Below are positions 50,881-62,227 of a DNA stretch of 64,000 nucleotides, piece by piece. The notes below the pieces were generated by a model. That model did not search any database, had not been told where the DNA came from, and was given only the letters and a program-made list of their open reading frames with translations. The first letter of the stretch is position 1, and each line of letters begins with the position of its first letter. Source of the DNA: Escarpia spicata (lineage: Eukaryota > Annelida > Polychaeta > Sabellida > Siboglinidae); the NCBI GenBank assembly GCA_963995525.1, contig OZ023206.1, positions 68,930,223 to 68,994,222 on the forward strand, read 5' to 3'. The translations under genes were made by a program, and so were the position numbers.

Positions 50881-51290
50881 AATTAACATACATTGTTTTG
50901 TATTTGCATTTTGAAATCAGATTTGTGCAAAAAATGTGGATATATTAAATGATCAAGATATTTTATCAGTTCTACTCTAAGTGGGGAGGGGGGGTCTAGT
51001 TGAACATAATGTAGTATTATTGAAATATCTGCAATGTATAGGCCCACCCAGAGTTGAAACTACACTATGCTTTTGAAGAAAATCATGTGTTTGACTGTAT
51101 TCATCCGAACAGTGTGGAATGCTAACGGGGACTTATAAATTATAAGATGTTTTGCTACTATGGAATAACAGTGGAACAAAATCGACAGCTATTGAAATGT
51201 TTTGTTCAAAACATACCCACACTTATCAGCAATCACTGACTAAAATAGGCAGACATTAGGAGAGTGGGGGCAAGTCAAACAGAGTGTACA
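50881..51290. other. Intergenic, no recognised feature
   Basis: Nothing recognisable between the endonuclease remnant and the next LINE fragment. Confidence 0.35.
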
Positions 51291-51299
51291 CAGTAGAAC

Positions 51300-51725
51300 A
51301 ATGACCCAAGACATCCTCTCCACATCAGAGTTGCACCTCATGTGAAATCTCGAAAGAACTTCGTAGCATCGACGGAGCCCATGGACACCACTGCATCAGA
51401 TGTGGCAAGAACGACTCGGCTCTCTAGATGCCAGTGTGCACATGAACATCCGCGTTGATGAACATGCAGCTGTTGCGAGAACGACTAGATCACCTGGAAA
51501 GCGCTAAATCGACTAGGCATACTGGTTGGCCGGTCGAGGACCAATATACTCAAGTGGGGCATCTCCAACGACCCTAAGAACGGTGACTGTGGCATTAGGC
51601 AGACCATGCAACCCCTTATGGTCTGTGAGACAATGGTGAGTGCATGCTGTGCCCAAGACCTGACGATGGCCAATGACATCGCCATCACATGTGCCAAATA
51701 CTGGAAGCACATTGTGTGATAGTGG
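51300..51725 (+). pseudogene. C-terminal tail of an RTE-like LINE
   Basis: The readable part is GRSRTNILKWGISNDPKNGD, CGIRQTMQPLMVCETMV, then AQDLTMANDIAITCAKYW. It matches the C-terminal C-G-x-x-x-Q-T-M-x-H-L and final K-Y-W motifs of RTE-type ORF2 proteins. The His of the H-L motif is replaced. Confidence 0.7.
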
Positions 51726-52029
51726 ATGGACACAAATTATGACAACTGGCTAAAACATGGCCGCTGTCTTCGTTCCACTGTCTTGTTCTGCATTGCAGCA
51801 ACAGTACATTCCTTAATCTACAATATGGGGTACCTTCTTATTAGCTAACAGTTTGTATTATATCAATATACTTATCTTTACAGTTGGCCTTGACTTTTGT
51901 ACGTTTGGGGGTACAAATCTGGCTGTGAACCATTGTTTAATTTGATTGCCAGTTGCCAGGGCATTGTAGCAAATAGCTGCATGGTCACTACCAAATTTGA
52001 TGTTTGACATAGGGGTGTACATATACGTG

Positions 52030-52312
52030 GAGCACAGTGGCACAGTGGTTAGAACGTCAGTTTCTCAATGAATAAATTCCCGGTTCGAATACTGTGCTGC
52101 CATTTTGAACCTTGGGCAACTTAATTCACTCTACATTGCTCCAGTTCTGTCAACTATGAATGAGTATTCACCTATAGACAATGGTGGATAGTTGTTTTTG
52201 AATAGTCTTCGCATAGCTATTGCAGTCAATGCAGGTCTGCAAGGGAGTAAAGTGTAATGCGCGTTGAGCTGTCTAACAGCTGGACACTGTGCTATACAAG
52301 TACTTGTTCACA
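52030..52312 (+). mobile_element. tRNA-derived SINE
   Basis: The A-box-like AGTGGCACAGTGG and the B box GGTTCGAATAC are spaced as in a tRNA gene. The body has TTGAACCTTGGGCAACTTAA, ATGAATGAGTA, ACAATGGTGGATA and a GTGCTATACAAGTA tail. It resembles the copy at 6976-7290. It lies 30 bases upstream of the RhoBTB start codon, so it is probably part of the 5' UTR or promoter of that gene. Confidence 0.82.
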
Positions 52313-52343
52313 GGTTCACAGAGCATGCTGATCAACACTGGAC

Positions 52344-55300
52344 ATGGCCAACCACTCAGCATCAGTTAGGGTGTCGAGCCCGATGTCGATGGGCCAACTC
52401 AACCTGATGTTCATGGAACAGATGAGACAGGACCTCCACGTCGTCAAGTGTGTCGTTGTCGGTGACACGGATGTTGGCAAGACACGACTCATCTGTAGTC
52501 GGGCGTGTGGTACCCGCTACTCCCTGCCCCAGCTCTCCGCGTCACATGTGCCCACGGTTTGGGCCATCGACCAGTACCGCAAGAATCAGCAGGTAGCTAT
52601 CACACAACAACAATTTCTTCTTAAATCTAAGCTTATGGGTGGTCGCAAAAGACCGTAAAGTCCAATTTTGATTTTAAGCATATGTTCACACTGCCGTCAG
52701 CGTATTATTTATACTTAATCAGTTTGTTTTATTCATTTATCACTAACTTATACCCACCCTTGGAGAAACAAACCAACAGCATCAGTTATCACCATTAGTG
52801 TGCTGATTTTGAACCCGTTCATGTGACGCTATCCAGAGAGTCACTAACCACTAACCACACACCAGTTTCTATAACTCTTTGACATGTGGCAACTTAGCAG
52901 TATATGACTTTATAAGTAACTCCAAATAATAACCTTTGTGTCTTTCAATGCATTATCATTTGGTCGATCAGAGGACACTGGGCCAAGGAAGCACTTGAAC
53001 ATAGAAACATTGGCTCCTGTGAGGAGATACATTTAAAATGTTCCAAAATTAACATCATGTAGATGACTGATTTGTCCTAATGTCATAGGTGTTGGAGAAG
53101 GCGTGGGGGTCAGTGGATGGGGTCAGTGTCCTGCTTCAGTTGTGGGACACTTTCGGATACCATGACAAAGACCGCAGATTCGCCTATGGCAGGTAAGCAT
53201 TGCTGTTGATGACAGGTAGGCATTGCTGTTGATGGCAGTAGGCATTGCTGTTGATGGCAGTAGGCGTTGCTGTTGATATAGGTAGGCATTGCTGTTGATA
53301 TAGGTAGACATTGATGTAGATACAGGTAGGCGGCATCGCTGTTGATCTAGGTAGGCGGCATCGCTGTTGATCTAGGTAGGCGGCATCGCTGTTGATCTAG
53401 GTAGGTGGCATCGCTGTAGATCTAGATAGGCATTGCTGCTAATGCAGGTAAGATAGGTATTGTTGTTGTCAGTAGAGACACAAGGGACGTGTTTGTTAAT
53501 GAAGTTATGTGTATTGGGTACATACAAAATTAGCTGGAATCCTGATTTTATGATTTGGTGGGGTGGTACATATGTGTTGGAGTTTCTCAGTAATGCAAGA
53601 ATAATTATTGAAGTGTCATTGTGAAGTCTGTTCATAGAATTTGTTTCCACAAAGACTTTGTTATCACTTTAAATATACTTTCGATTTACACATAGTTTTT
53701 TTGTTTCTCACCAGGGCTGATGTCATCGTTGTGTGTTTCTCCGTTGTTCGCCCGCACTCTCTACGGAGCGTGCTCAGTCACTGGTATCCAGAGATACGGC
53801 GCATCTGTCCTGGTGTTCCCATAATCCTTTGCGGGACCCAGATTGACCTACGTCATCTCTACGCAGACGAAGAATTCCTCAAAATCGACAAAGGTCCCTT
53901 CTTCAGGTTGGAATTTCAGATGAATTTGAAGAGCCTTTGACTCAGCTGGGAACTAATACAACCTACAAAATTGTTTTTAGCATTAATATATGTTCATTTT
54001 AGTCACAAAGGTGTTTCAAAATGAGGCTCGCTAGTACTCGGAATTGGTGACCAAAGTGATTAACACAAATTAACATAATTATCTAATACGGATATATTTT
54101 ATCATTGATACATTTTATAATTATTACATACATTTCAATGTATTGTTCATTTAACTCTGTTGTACTTTGTTAGATTATGAAGTTTGTTTGTATCAGTAAC
54201 ACATTTAACCCACCTAACATACATTACATAATCTATGATATTCTGCCTCATTCTACAACAATGATTACTGTACGGTATTATAGGTATTAAGCCATGTAGG
54301 GTTTCCAGAGAATCTCCTCTGCCACTTTCCAAGGTATTCATGTCATTCTCAATTATGTGTAATAACTTTATAAACTTGTATGTAGCCAAATAAAAAATTA
54401 CAATAAAGAACAACGTAACGTTTTATGTACGTTTTTTTCAGAGAGATTCATGACACTGATATCTTGCCGCCAGAGAGAGGCCAGAGGGTTGCCAAGGAGA
54501 TGGGGGCGTTCTACTATGAGACTAGCGTCCTTGTTCCTTACGGAGTCGATTACATGTTCATGAATGCATTACGAGCCGCTCTCCTCCACAAACGCGACAA
54601 ACACATCTGGAGTCTACTTGGCAGTCTGAAACACATCCAAAAACCAGCTAGCCAGGCCCCGTTTCAGCCACCGAGACCACTAGCACCCCTACTGGTGGTG
54701 ACTGCAGAGGAGAGCGATTCTGACTTCTGGCACCAGGTGGAGTGTGACAGTTATTGCGATGTCATGTTTGTGACATCGGGTGGTTGTGTATCGGCGCATG
54801 CAGCATATCTTGTCACGGCTTCGTCCGTCTTTAAACGACTGCTGCTGACACCTGGGGAGTTTTTAAGTAGTCATGTATCCAATGGCAATTCGCAACAGTT
54901 GCACAGTCGCAACGTGGACATGACGTGCACCGATTGGACAAAACTTTCTAGTGACACAGTGGAGACATCTGGTGGCATTGGTGCCCAATTGCTAGTTCGC
55001 TCGTCAGTAAACCGAGAACCACAACAAACATTTTTATTCAACCACCCGGTGTTCCAGAGTCTCGAAACGCAGCCGTTCTCCGACCCGCTGATCAGCGATG
55101 GCGCCACCTGGCGGACAGTAATCCACATAACCGAAGCTGCAACGTTGCCTGCACTCAAGTGTATGCTACGATATCTTTACACCGGTCAGTTTGGCAGCGA
55201 CAACGCAGCCATTCTCTCGGACGTCCAGACGCTCTCTGACCTACTGGGTATGACCGAGCTGGCTGCTGTGGTAACCAACATATGCAACCATGAGGAATTC

Positions 55301-58300
55301 CTCAACTCAGAGGCGCTGAAGACACTGCATGCGACTGTGGAACGTCAGACCCAAGAACTGCTCATAGAACGCGGTCTTCTGGCAGGTGAGAACACAACGT
55401 TGAGTTCACTCAAGTTTTACTTATCATCCATGACATCTAACCATTATTGCTCTAGCATATGTATGTATGTATGTTTATCTTTTCCTCCTTGATGCTTCAT
55501 GTCTGGGTTGCTAAATTTTCAGTGGTTCATCTTGGACCACTCAGAAGAAGCTTAGTGCTTTAATTTTTTCAAAACTCCCTATAAGTTACAAATTCTTACC
55601 TGTTAAGGGTTCATACTGGATGTTAAATGCAGCGACCACTGACGTGTAGTATAAAACTCAGCTTGCTTTGTTACGGATATAATCATGAAGGCTCTCACCT
55701 AGAGCCGTTTACAACCAATTACTGAGCTAATCATGCCAGAGGATGGCTATTTTTGCTAGAATTAATAGTAATGTAATATAAATAAAGCAAAAGTCTAAAG
55801 AGAAGGTATTCAAAACTGGACCTGGTCATGTGTAAAGAACAGATGTAGCCATGATAAATCTATTTATTAATACGCAAATTTTGGGGCATTGTAAACTTGT
55901 ATATCTCCTCCAAGAGGTGCTGAGGTCCACCCGCCTCTTTCTATGTTCATTGGCTGCCTTGGACCATTGGCTTCTCATCTAACAATTGGCGATGTAGTTC
56001 GAAAAACACAAAGGTGGTAGTTATTTCAAGTTATTTACTTATTAAGTAACATGTTTGCTTGGCTAACCATTTGAGAGAAATATGGAAACTAGAATGGCTA
56101 GCGACTCACCAGATGGCGCCACTGTGAACAAGTTTAAAATAAAAAATGGTGATAACTGATGCCCTTAGATATTGTAACAGTGATAACTGATGCCCTTAGA
56201 TACTGTAATGGTAATAACTGATGCCCTTAGATATTGTAACAGTGATAACTGATGCCCTTAGATATTGTAACAGTGACAAATGATGCCCTTAGATATTGTA
56301 ACAGTGATAACTGATGCCCTTAGATACTGTAATGGTAATAACTGATGCCCTTAGATATTGTAACATTGATAACTGATGCCCTTAGATATTGTAACAGTGA
56401 TAACTGATGCCCTTAGATATTGTAACGGTGATAACTGATGGCCTCAGATATTGCAACGGTGATAACTGATGCCCTCAGATATTGTAACATTGATAACTGA
56501 TGCCCTCAGATATTGTAACGGTGTTAACTGATGCCCTTAGATATTGTAACAGTGATAATTGATGCCCTTGGATATTGTAACAGTGATTCATGCATATAGT
56601 TTTAATACATTTTTAGTCTTATTTATCTCAGGGTCACATTTTAGTATCTAATCAAATTATTTAATGTAAATTAGGCTTTTATTTTATTTATTTTGTATTT
56701 ATTTATATATATATTTTTTCCAGTAGGTTCAGCTGTTCAGCACTTTTGCTAATCGTTTATTTTATCATTGCATTTACCCGTAATTTTACTATACTTAGGC
56801 TTATATATATATGCATACACTATATACTAGGATATTGTTTGCTAATTTAATTTATTTTCTTATTTGTTCTCTTAAAAGTGTTTTTATGCTTCTTATATGA
56901 TTGGCAATTTGTAAACACCCGTGAACGGGGGTCATTAGTCCCGGATTTGATGGTGTATAAATAAAGTTTATTATTATTATAAATAATGCCCTTAGATACT
57001 GTAACAGTGATAACTGATGCCCTTAGATACTGTAATGGTGATAACTCATGCTCCTAGATACAGTCATTTGCAAAAGTTTAAGACCAGGTACGATTTTTTT
57101 AAGAAATTTGACAAAACTATGATTTTCTTGCCTTCACATAACAGTATATCAGTTTATTTCGCCAAATAAACGTTGTACAACATAATATGAAACTTTATGT
57201 CGTCCAAAAGTGTCAGTGTCTCTACTTTTCAGTATTTAGTGTGGCCTCCTTTGCTGTCAATGACTGCCTGGAAGCAATTCGCAGTACTCCTGGGTGATTT
57301 CGGTGACCCAAACGTCCTTGATAGCTTGTTTCAAGTTTTGAGCGCTTGATGGTTGTTTGTCTGCCACCTTATCCTTCATTACAGTCCACAGGTTCTCAAT
57401 GGGATTCAGATCTGGGCTGTTCCCAGGCCATTCCAGCACGGAGATTTTGTTCTTCTTGAGGAAATCAGTGGCTACCTTGGATCGGTGACAAGGAGCGCCA
57501 TCTTGCATGGAAATCGTACATTTGTGGATGTCCGTATGCAGTTTCAGCTTCTCCTTCAGCAACTCCACGTACCTAGGTCCATTCATAGTGGTGTTAGGTG
57601 GAATAAAATACAGACCAGAAGGGCCAAAACATTACATGGCACCCCAAATCATCTGACTTGACGGGTGTTTCATTGTGGCTGCTGTATATTTCTCATCAAA
57701 TCGCTTACCTATTGGCCGCCTAACATGCCTCTTGCGAGGTATAAACTGTTGCATGGTCGATTCATCTGAGAACAACACTTTCTTTCACTGCGCGAGAGTC
57801 CAGTGGCGATGTCGTCTGGCAAAGTCCAGTCTCTTTTTTTCATCACAGGTGTCAGACGTGGCTTCCGGGACTTGAGCCCAAATTCCTTGCTGAGACGTCT
57901 CAAAACAGTACTGAGACTTATTCCGTACCTTTTAAGCGTAAAGCAGCCCAAATTTTCTTGCATGAGCTCATTGGCGAGCACATCACGATGCGTCTCATTG
58001 CGTGGTCATCCCTGAGTGTAGTTTTCAGTGGACGACCACTCCTTTTACTGTCACGAAAAGTGCCATCAGTATCGAATTTGACGATGGCGTTGTGCACGGC
58101 TGTCTTGGAATTACGTAATTTAGCACTAATGTCTCTTTCCGTATATCCTTCTCCATGTAGAGTCACTATTTGTGCCCTTAGAACCTCTGTCAAAGACGAT
58201 TTTTTGTCCATTTCAGGGATGAAAACAAAACTGAAAAACACCTAATCGATACTGACAGCAGCAAACAAATGACCTGGAAGTACTGATGCAATCTGATGCC

Positions 58301-61300
58301 ATACCATAAAATGCTTAAAAATTGTGCCTGGTCTTAAACTTTTGCAAATGACTGTAAGTGATAACTCATACCCTTAGATATTGTAACAGTGATAACTGAT
58401 GTCCTTAGATATTGTAACAGTGATAAATGATGCCCTTAGATATTGTAACGGTGATAACTGATGGCCTCAGATATTGCAACAGTGATAACTGATGGCCTCA
58501 GATATTGCAACGGTGATAACTGATGCCCTTAGATATTGTAACGGTGATAACTGATGGCCTCAGATATTGCAACGGTGATAACTGATGCCCTTAGATATTG
58601 CAACAGTGATAACTGATGGCCTCAGATATTGCAACGGTGATAACTGATGCCCTTAGATATTACAACGGTGATAACTGATGGCCTCAGATATTGCAACGGT
58701 GATAACTGATGCCCTTAGATATTGTAACGGTGATAACTGATGCCCTGGGTTTGTTACTCTGTCAGTGGGTGATAACCGATGCCCTGGGTTTGTTACTCTG
58801 TCAGTGGGTGATAACCGATGCCCTGGGTTTGTTACTCTGTCAGTGGGTGATAACCGATGCCCTGGGTTTGTTACTCTGTCAGTGGGTGATAACCGATGCC
58901 CTGGGTTTGTTACTCTGTCAGTGGGTGATAACCGATGCCCTGGGTTTGTTACTCTGTCAGTGGGTGATAACCGATGCCCTGGGTTTGTTACTCTGTCAGT
59001 GGGTGATAACCGATGCCCTGGGTTTGTTACTCTGTCAGTGGGTGATAACCGATGCCCTGGGTTTGTTACTCTGTCAGTGGGTGATAACCGATGCCCTGGG
59101 TTTGTTACTCTGTCAGTGGGTGATAACCGATGCCCTGGGTTTGTTACTCTGTCAGTGGGTGATAACCGATGCCCTGGGTTTGTTACTCTGTCAGTGGGTG
59201 ATAACCGATGCCCTGGGTTTGTTACTCTGTCAGTGGGTGATAACCGATGCCCTGGGTTTGTTACTCTGTCAGTGGGTGTGTACAAGTCAATAATAAAATA
59301 CAATATAAAAAAGTGATCTGTGCCCATTGAGTTTGACCCAGTGACCGTGTTGACAGATGTGTGGTTCCAAGTGGACGATGGTCTGGTGGCTGGACACAAG
59401 GCGTTGCTGACCACTCGCTCAGAGGTCATGGCCCATATGTTCGGCTGCGGTCACTTCCGTGAATGTTCTGCTAAACTGGCAAGTATCGGTCATGTCTGAA
59501 ATTTGGTCAGTGTGTTTTAACTTTTAAAGGGACATTGTCTGTCCAATTTTGTTATCTTCCCTCTGTACAGTTTTCTCTCCATTTCAGTCTTCTTAAAAAT
59601 TGGTTTCATTATGTGATGGCTTGAACAACATCGCTAGAATGTAATGAAACGTTTCTGGTATAGACGCATTACTGTCCAAGTCATTTATTAAATTATTTTA
59701 GTCTTCATGCGTCATTGTCACAACATATTTTCTTCTTTTTGACAACTATTCTAGTTATTTATTATTTTCTATTTCTAATCCAATAGATACCTTTACATTC
59801 TTATTTCAATGCAACTCCCAATATTTATTTATTTACCAATGGTACTTTATATTTGACGTACATTCATAGACGCAAGTGCTTTAATTTGTCTGGCTCAGTT
59901 TTGTATAGCATGGTTTTTTATTTGTATTGTTATTTGAATTAATTTTGTTTGCAGTTTAGTAGATTGTTGTAAATACTACTGAATGCATTTTAGTTAGGAT
60001 CTTAGTGTGTAAATAAAGTTATTACTATTTCAGATTCAGTTCCCGGGCGTCACCCGTGACACATTCCTTGCCCTACTGCACTATCTGTACACCGGACAGT
60101 GCCCTCTACTGGAGAACATTGACTGTGTCGAACTTATCGAGCTCGCCAACCGTCTCTGTCTGTCACGACTGTTGGCGCTCACGGAGAGACACCTGGTGGA
60201 GGCGTTGACAACCGCCGAGAAAGGCGGAAAGGACATCATGGAAGACGTCATCGTTATACTGACGTCTGTTCAGGTGAACCGAGATTAAAACATTATATTC
60301 AGGACTGGTGCATGCATCGGCATGTATATACATTCAAAACATACTAAGATTAGGTCGTTTTAATCATCCTCACAAGCCAGGGTGCCAACTACGTACGTAC
60401 ACTATCCCTACACATTGTATGGAAGTTAGCTGAATCAAGTCATAATTTACTTTGCCATACCATTTGTGAGAGCAGAGCAGACACCTGTTGAACTGCGCTA
60501 CAGTTCCAAGACGAAACCCTCAAGTTTCAGGAAGCATAGTATAATGACCCGTTCGACCATTCTCACGAGCCGCTGAGCGGTATTGTGTATAACTATGTCC
60601 ACTTCCCAACCCACCGAAACTTCCCAGCAAGTGATATTATTGGCTGATCTTATCTTCAGAGTTTCGCAAGGCAGTCTGCCGGGGAGTACCGAGGCTTGTA
60701 ATCAGCAGCGCCCCCTGGTGCGCGAGGATGGTTTTAATCAAATAAAGCGATACAAAGTTAGTGAAATAAATAAATTAAAAAAATTCTAGAATACATGTTA
60801 ATAGAACAGCATCCTCATTAACCCTTGCAGCTTCACAATGCTGACCAACTGGTCAGTTGGTGTTTGTGGTTCCTGTCGGTCAACTACCATGCTGCCTACA
60901 CTAACCACTGGAAGCTGCTGCAGACACTGAGTCCAGTGCATCAAGCCTACTTGAACAAGCACAGATGGCCCCCAGTCTGGTGAGTTGTTCAAAAATTACA
61001 TAACACTAGATGGGTGAGGGTATATGCCAGATGTTATGTAGCATTACGAAGGGCAGGCAATGTTTTCAATACTGTTATGTAGTACCACCGATTGATTTTG
61101 CCGTTTTTATCAGAACAAAAATTTGGATCTTTTCCTGGGTTGTGTTGTTTACGTCTTTTCCTGGATGTTGTAAAGTCTGTAACTTTCCCCCCGAGTAGTG
61201 TAAATTCTGGATCTTTCCTTGGATGTTGTAAAGTCTGGATATCTCCCTGAGTAATGTAAAAGCTGGATTTATCTTTCGGGTAGTGTAAAGCCTGGGTATT

Positions 61301-62227
61301 TCCCTGGGTAGTGTAGTCTGGATTTTTCTCAGGGAATATAAAATATGGATCTTTCTCTGGGTGTGTAAAGCCTGGCTCTTCCTCCGAGTAATGTGTAGTG
61401 TGGATCTTTCTCTGGGTGTGTAAAGCCTGGCTCTTCCTCTGAGTAATGTGTAATGTGGATCTTTCTCTGGGTGTGTAAAGCCTGGCTCTTCCTCCGAGTA
61501 ATGTGTAGTGTGGATCTTTCTCTGGGTGTGTAAAGCCTGGCTCTTCCTCTGAGTAATGTGTAGTGTGGATCTTTCTCTGGGTGTGTAAAGCCTGGCTCTT
61601 CCTCTGAGTAATGTGTAGTGTGGATCTTTCTCTGGGTGTGTAAAGCCTGGCTCTTCCTCAGTAATGTGTAGTGTGGATCTTTCTCTGGGTGTGTAAAGCC
61701 TGGCTCTTCCTCTGAGTAATGTGTAGTGTGGATCTTTCTCTGGGTGTGTAAAGCCTGGCTCTTCCTCTGAGTAATGTGTAGTGTGGATCTTTCTCTGGGT
61801 GTGTAAAGCCTGGCTCTTCCTCTGAGTAATGTGTAGTGTGGATCTTTCCCTGGGTAGTGTAAATTTGGGCTCTCCGTGGTTAGTGTAAAGTCTGCATCTT
61901 TCCCTGGGTAGTGTAAAGCCTGGATCTTTCCCTGGGTAGTATAAAGTCTAGATATTTCCCTGGGTAGTGTAAATTCTGCATCTTTCCCTGTGTATGTTTA
62001 TAAAGGCCATGTTTCCCTGCTGACTGTGTTGATGTTGTAGGTACTTGAAGGAGGTGGACCTGTATGAGAGAGCAGTGCTTGATAAACAGAGAGAGGAGCG
62101 GGGACGACGGTCGTGTATCGGCGGCAGCGATGATGACGAGGACAACGGAGGTTGTCTTGGCTTCTGTAGTCGCCGCAACCGTCGACTCAAGTGTTTCCCG
62201 CACTCGCTCCCAGAGGTCTACGTCTGA
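52344..62227 (+). CDS. RHOBTB: RhoBTB (Rho-related BTB domain protein), complete, 8 exons
   Basis: RhoBTB proteins join an atypical Rho GTPase to two BTB domains and serve as substrate adaptors for Cullin-3 ubiquitin ligases. Exons: 52344-52592, 53089-53192, 53715-53906, 54442-55385, 59357-59478, 60034-60273, 60831-60979, 62041-62227. Phases join exactly; 728 residues, vertebrate RHOBTB2 being 727. Residues 32-215 are the GTPase: P-loop GDTDVGKT at 40-47, switch [10 protein letters not shown], switch II as DTFG in place of D-T-A-G, GTQID at 158-162 and YETSV near 210. A proline-rich linker is near 253-265. BTB1 starts near 280 and is split by a long insert before [17 protein letters not shown]2 spans about 497-600 with [14 protein letters not shown] and [13 protein letters not shown]. 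The C-terminal [17 protein letters not shown] block is the family hallmark. The fifth intron appears to start with GC. The N terminus has about 25 residues before the conserved start. Confidence 0.95.
52593..53088. other. RhoBTB intron 1
   Basis: No repeat or element recognised; acceptor TCATAG at 53083-53088. Confidence 0.4.
53198..53460. repeat. ~23-bp minisatellite in RhoBTB intron 2
   Basis: About eleven units with GGCATTGCTGTTGAT followed by GACAGGTAG, ATAGGTAG or CTAGGTAG. Sub-families are grouped by position. Starts 6 bases after the donor at 53193. Confidence 0.85.
53907..54441. other. RhoBTB intron 3
   Basis: AT-rich, without recognisable features; acceptor tract of seven T before CAG at 54439-54441. 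Confidence 0.4.
55386..56135. other. RhoBTB intron 4, first part
   Basis: Bases about 55895-56110 are a second copy of the unclassified dispersed repeat seen at about 1805-2030. The rest is unremarkable. Confidence 0.4.
56140..56587. repeat. 31-bp minisatellite, left segment
   Basis: About 14 units of GATAACTGATGCCCTTAGAT plus ATTGTAACAGT. The same array resumes at 56988-57058 and 58357-58745, so two mobile elements inserted into it. Confidence 0.93.
56588..56987 (+). mobile_element. 3' UTR fragment of a LINE inserted in the 31-bp array
   Basis: AT-rich sequence ending with TGTAAACACCCGTGAACGGG, GATTTGATGGTGTATAAATA and a TTATTATTATTA tail, the usual end of a CR1/L2-like LINE. Array units lie on both sides. 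Exact insertion borders are not resolvable within the repeat. Confidence 0.6.
57061..58354 (-). mobile_element. Tc1/mariner transposon (DD34E), 1294 bp, frame-broken
   Basis: Perfect to near-perfect inverted ends of about 27 bases, starting CAGTCATTTGCAAAAGTTTA, are flanked by TA on both sides (57059-57060 and 58355-58356). The minus strand encodes a transposase. It has a helix-turn-helix N terminus from [16 protein letters not shown] near 58211, a SGRPLKT linker, [14 protein letters not shown] with the first Asp, [10 protein letters not shown] with the second Asp, and [11 protein letters not shown] with the Glu 35 positions later (DD34E). Frameshifts near 57925 and 57800 and a stop before KKVLFSDE make it inactive. 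Length and ends are those of a full-size Tc1 element. Confidence 0.95.
57257..58211 (-). pseudogene. Tc1 transposase, frameshifted
   Basis: Three reading frames together cover a complete transposase: N-terminal 97 residues, a middle DNA-binding/linker part that overlaps it in another frame, and a C-terminal 110-residue catalytic part ending at 57257. All three catalytic acidic residues are present, so decay is by frameshift and not by loss of active-site residues. Confidence 0.88.
58357..58745. repeat. 31-bp minisatellite, right segment
   Basis: About 12 units as in the left segment, many with GATGGCCTCAGATATTGCAAC variants alternating with GATGCCCTTAGATATTGTAAC. It passes without a break into the 39-bp array. 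Confidence 0.93.
58745..59277. repeat. 39-bp minisatellite, ~13.7 near-identical units
   Basis: The unit keeps GGTGATAACCGATGCCCT of the neighbouring 31-bp repeat joined to a new GGGTTTGTTACTCTGTCAGT. Copies look identical. Because 39 is divisible by three, frames of 183-258 codons are open on both strands. It ends 80 bases before RhoBTB exon 5. Confidence 0.96.
59479..60033. other. RhoBTB intron 5 (GC-AG)
   Basis: The exon ends in CTG and the intron begins GCAAGT at 59479. The acceptor TTTCAG lies at 60028-60033. Joining here gives SAKLIQFPG, which aligns with the family without a gap; no GT donor nearby keeps frame. The intron itself has no recognised element. Confidence 0.7.
60274..60830. 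other. RhoBTB intron 6
   Basis: No recognised feature; acceptor CCCTTGCAG at 60822-60830. Confidence 0.4.
61195..61990. repeat. 55-bp minisatellite in RhoBTB intron 7
   Basis: About nine good units (GTGTGGATCTTTCTCTGGGT, then GTGTAAAGCCTGGCTCTTCC, then TCTGAGTAATGTGTA) lie at about 61390-61850, one with a 4-base deletion, flanked by diverged half-units. It ends about 50 bases before the exon 8 acceptor at 62040. Confidence 0.93.

Noticed and set aside
58653..59429. A 258-residue minus-strand protein with [13 protein letters not shown] repeats
   Set aside because: It comes from the 39-bp minisatellite in a RhoBTB intron, with no independent support.
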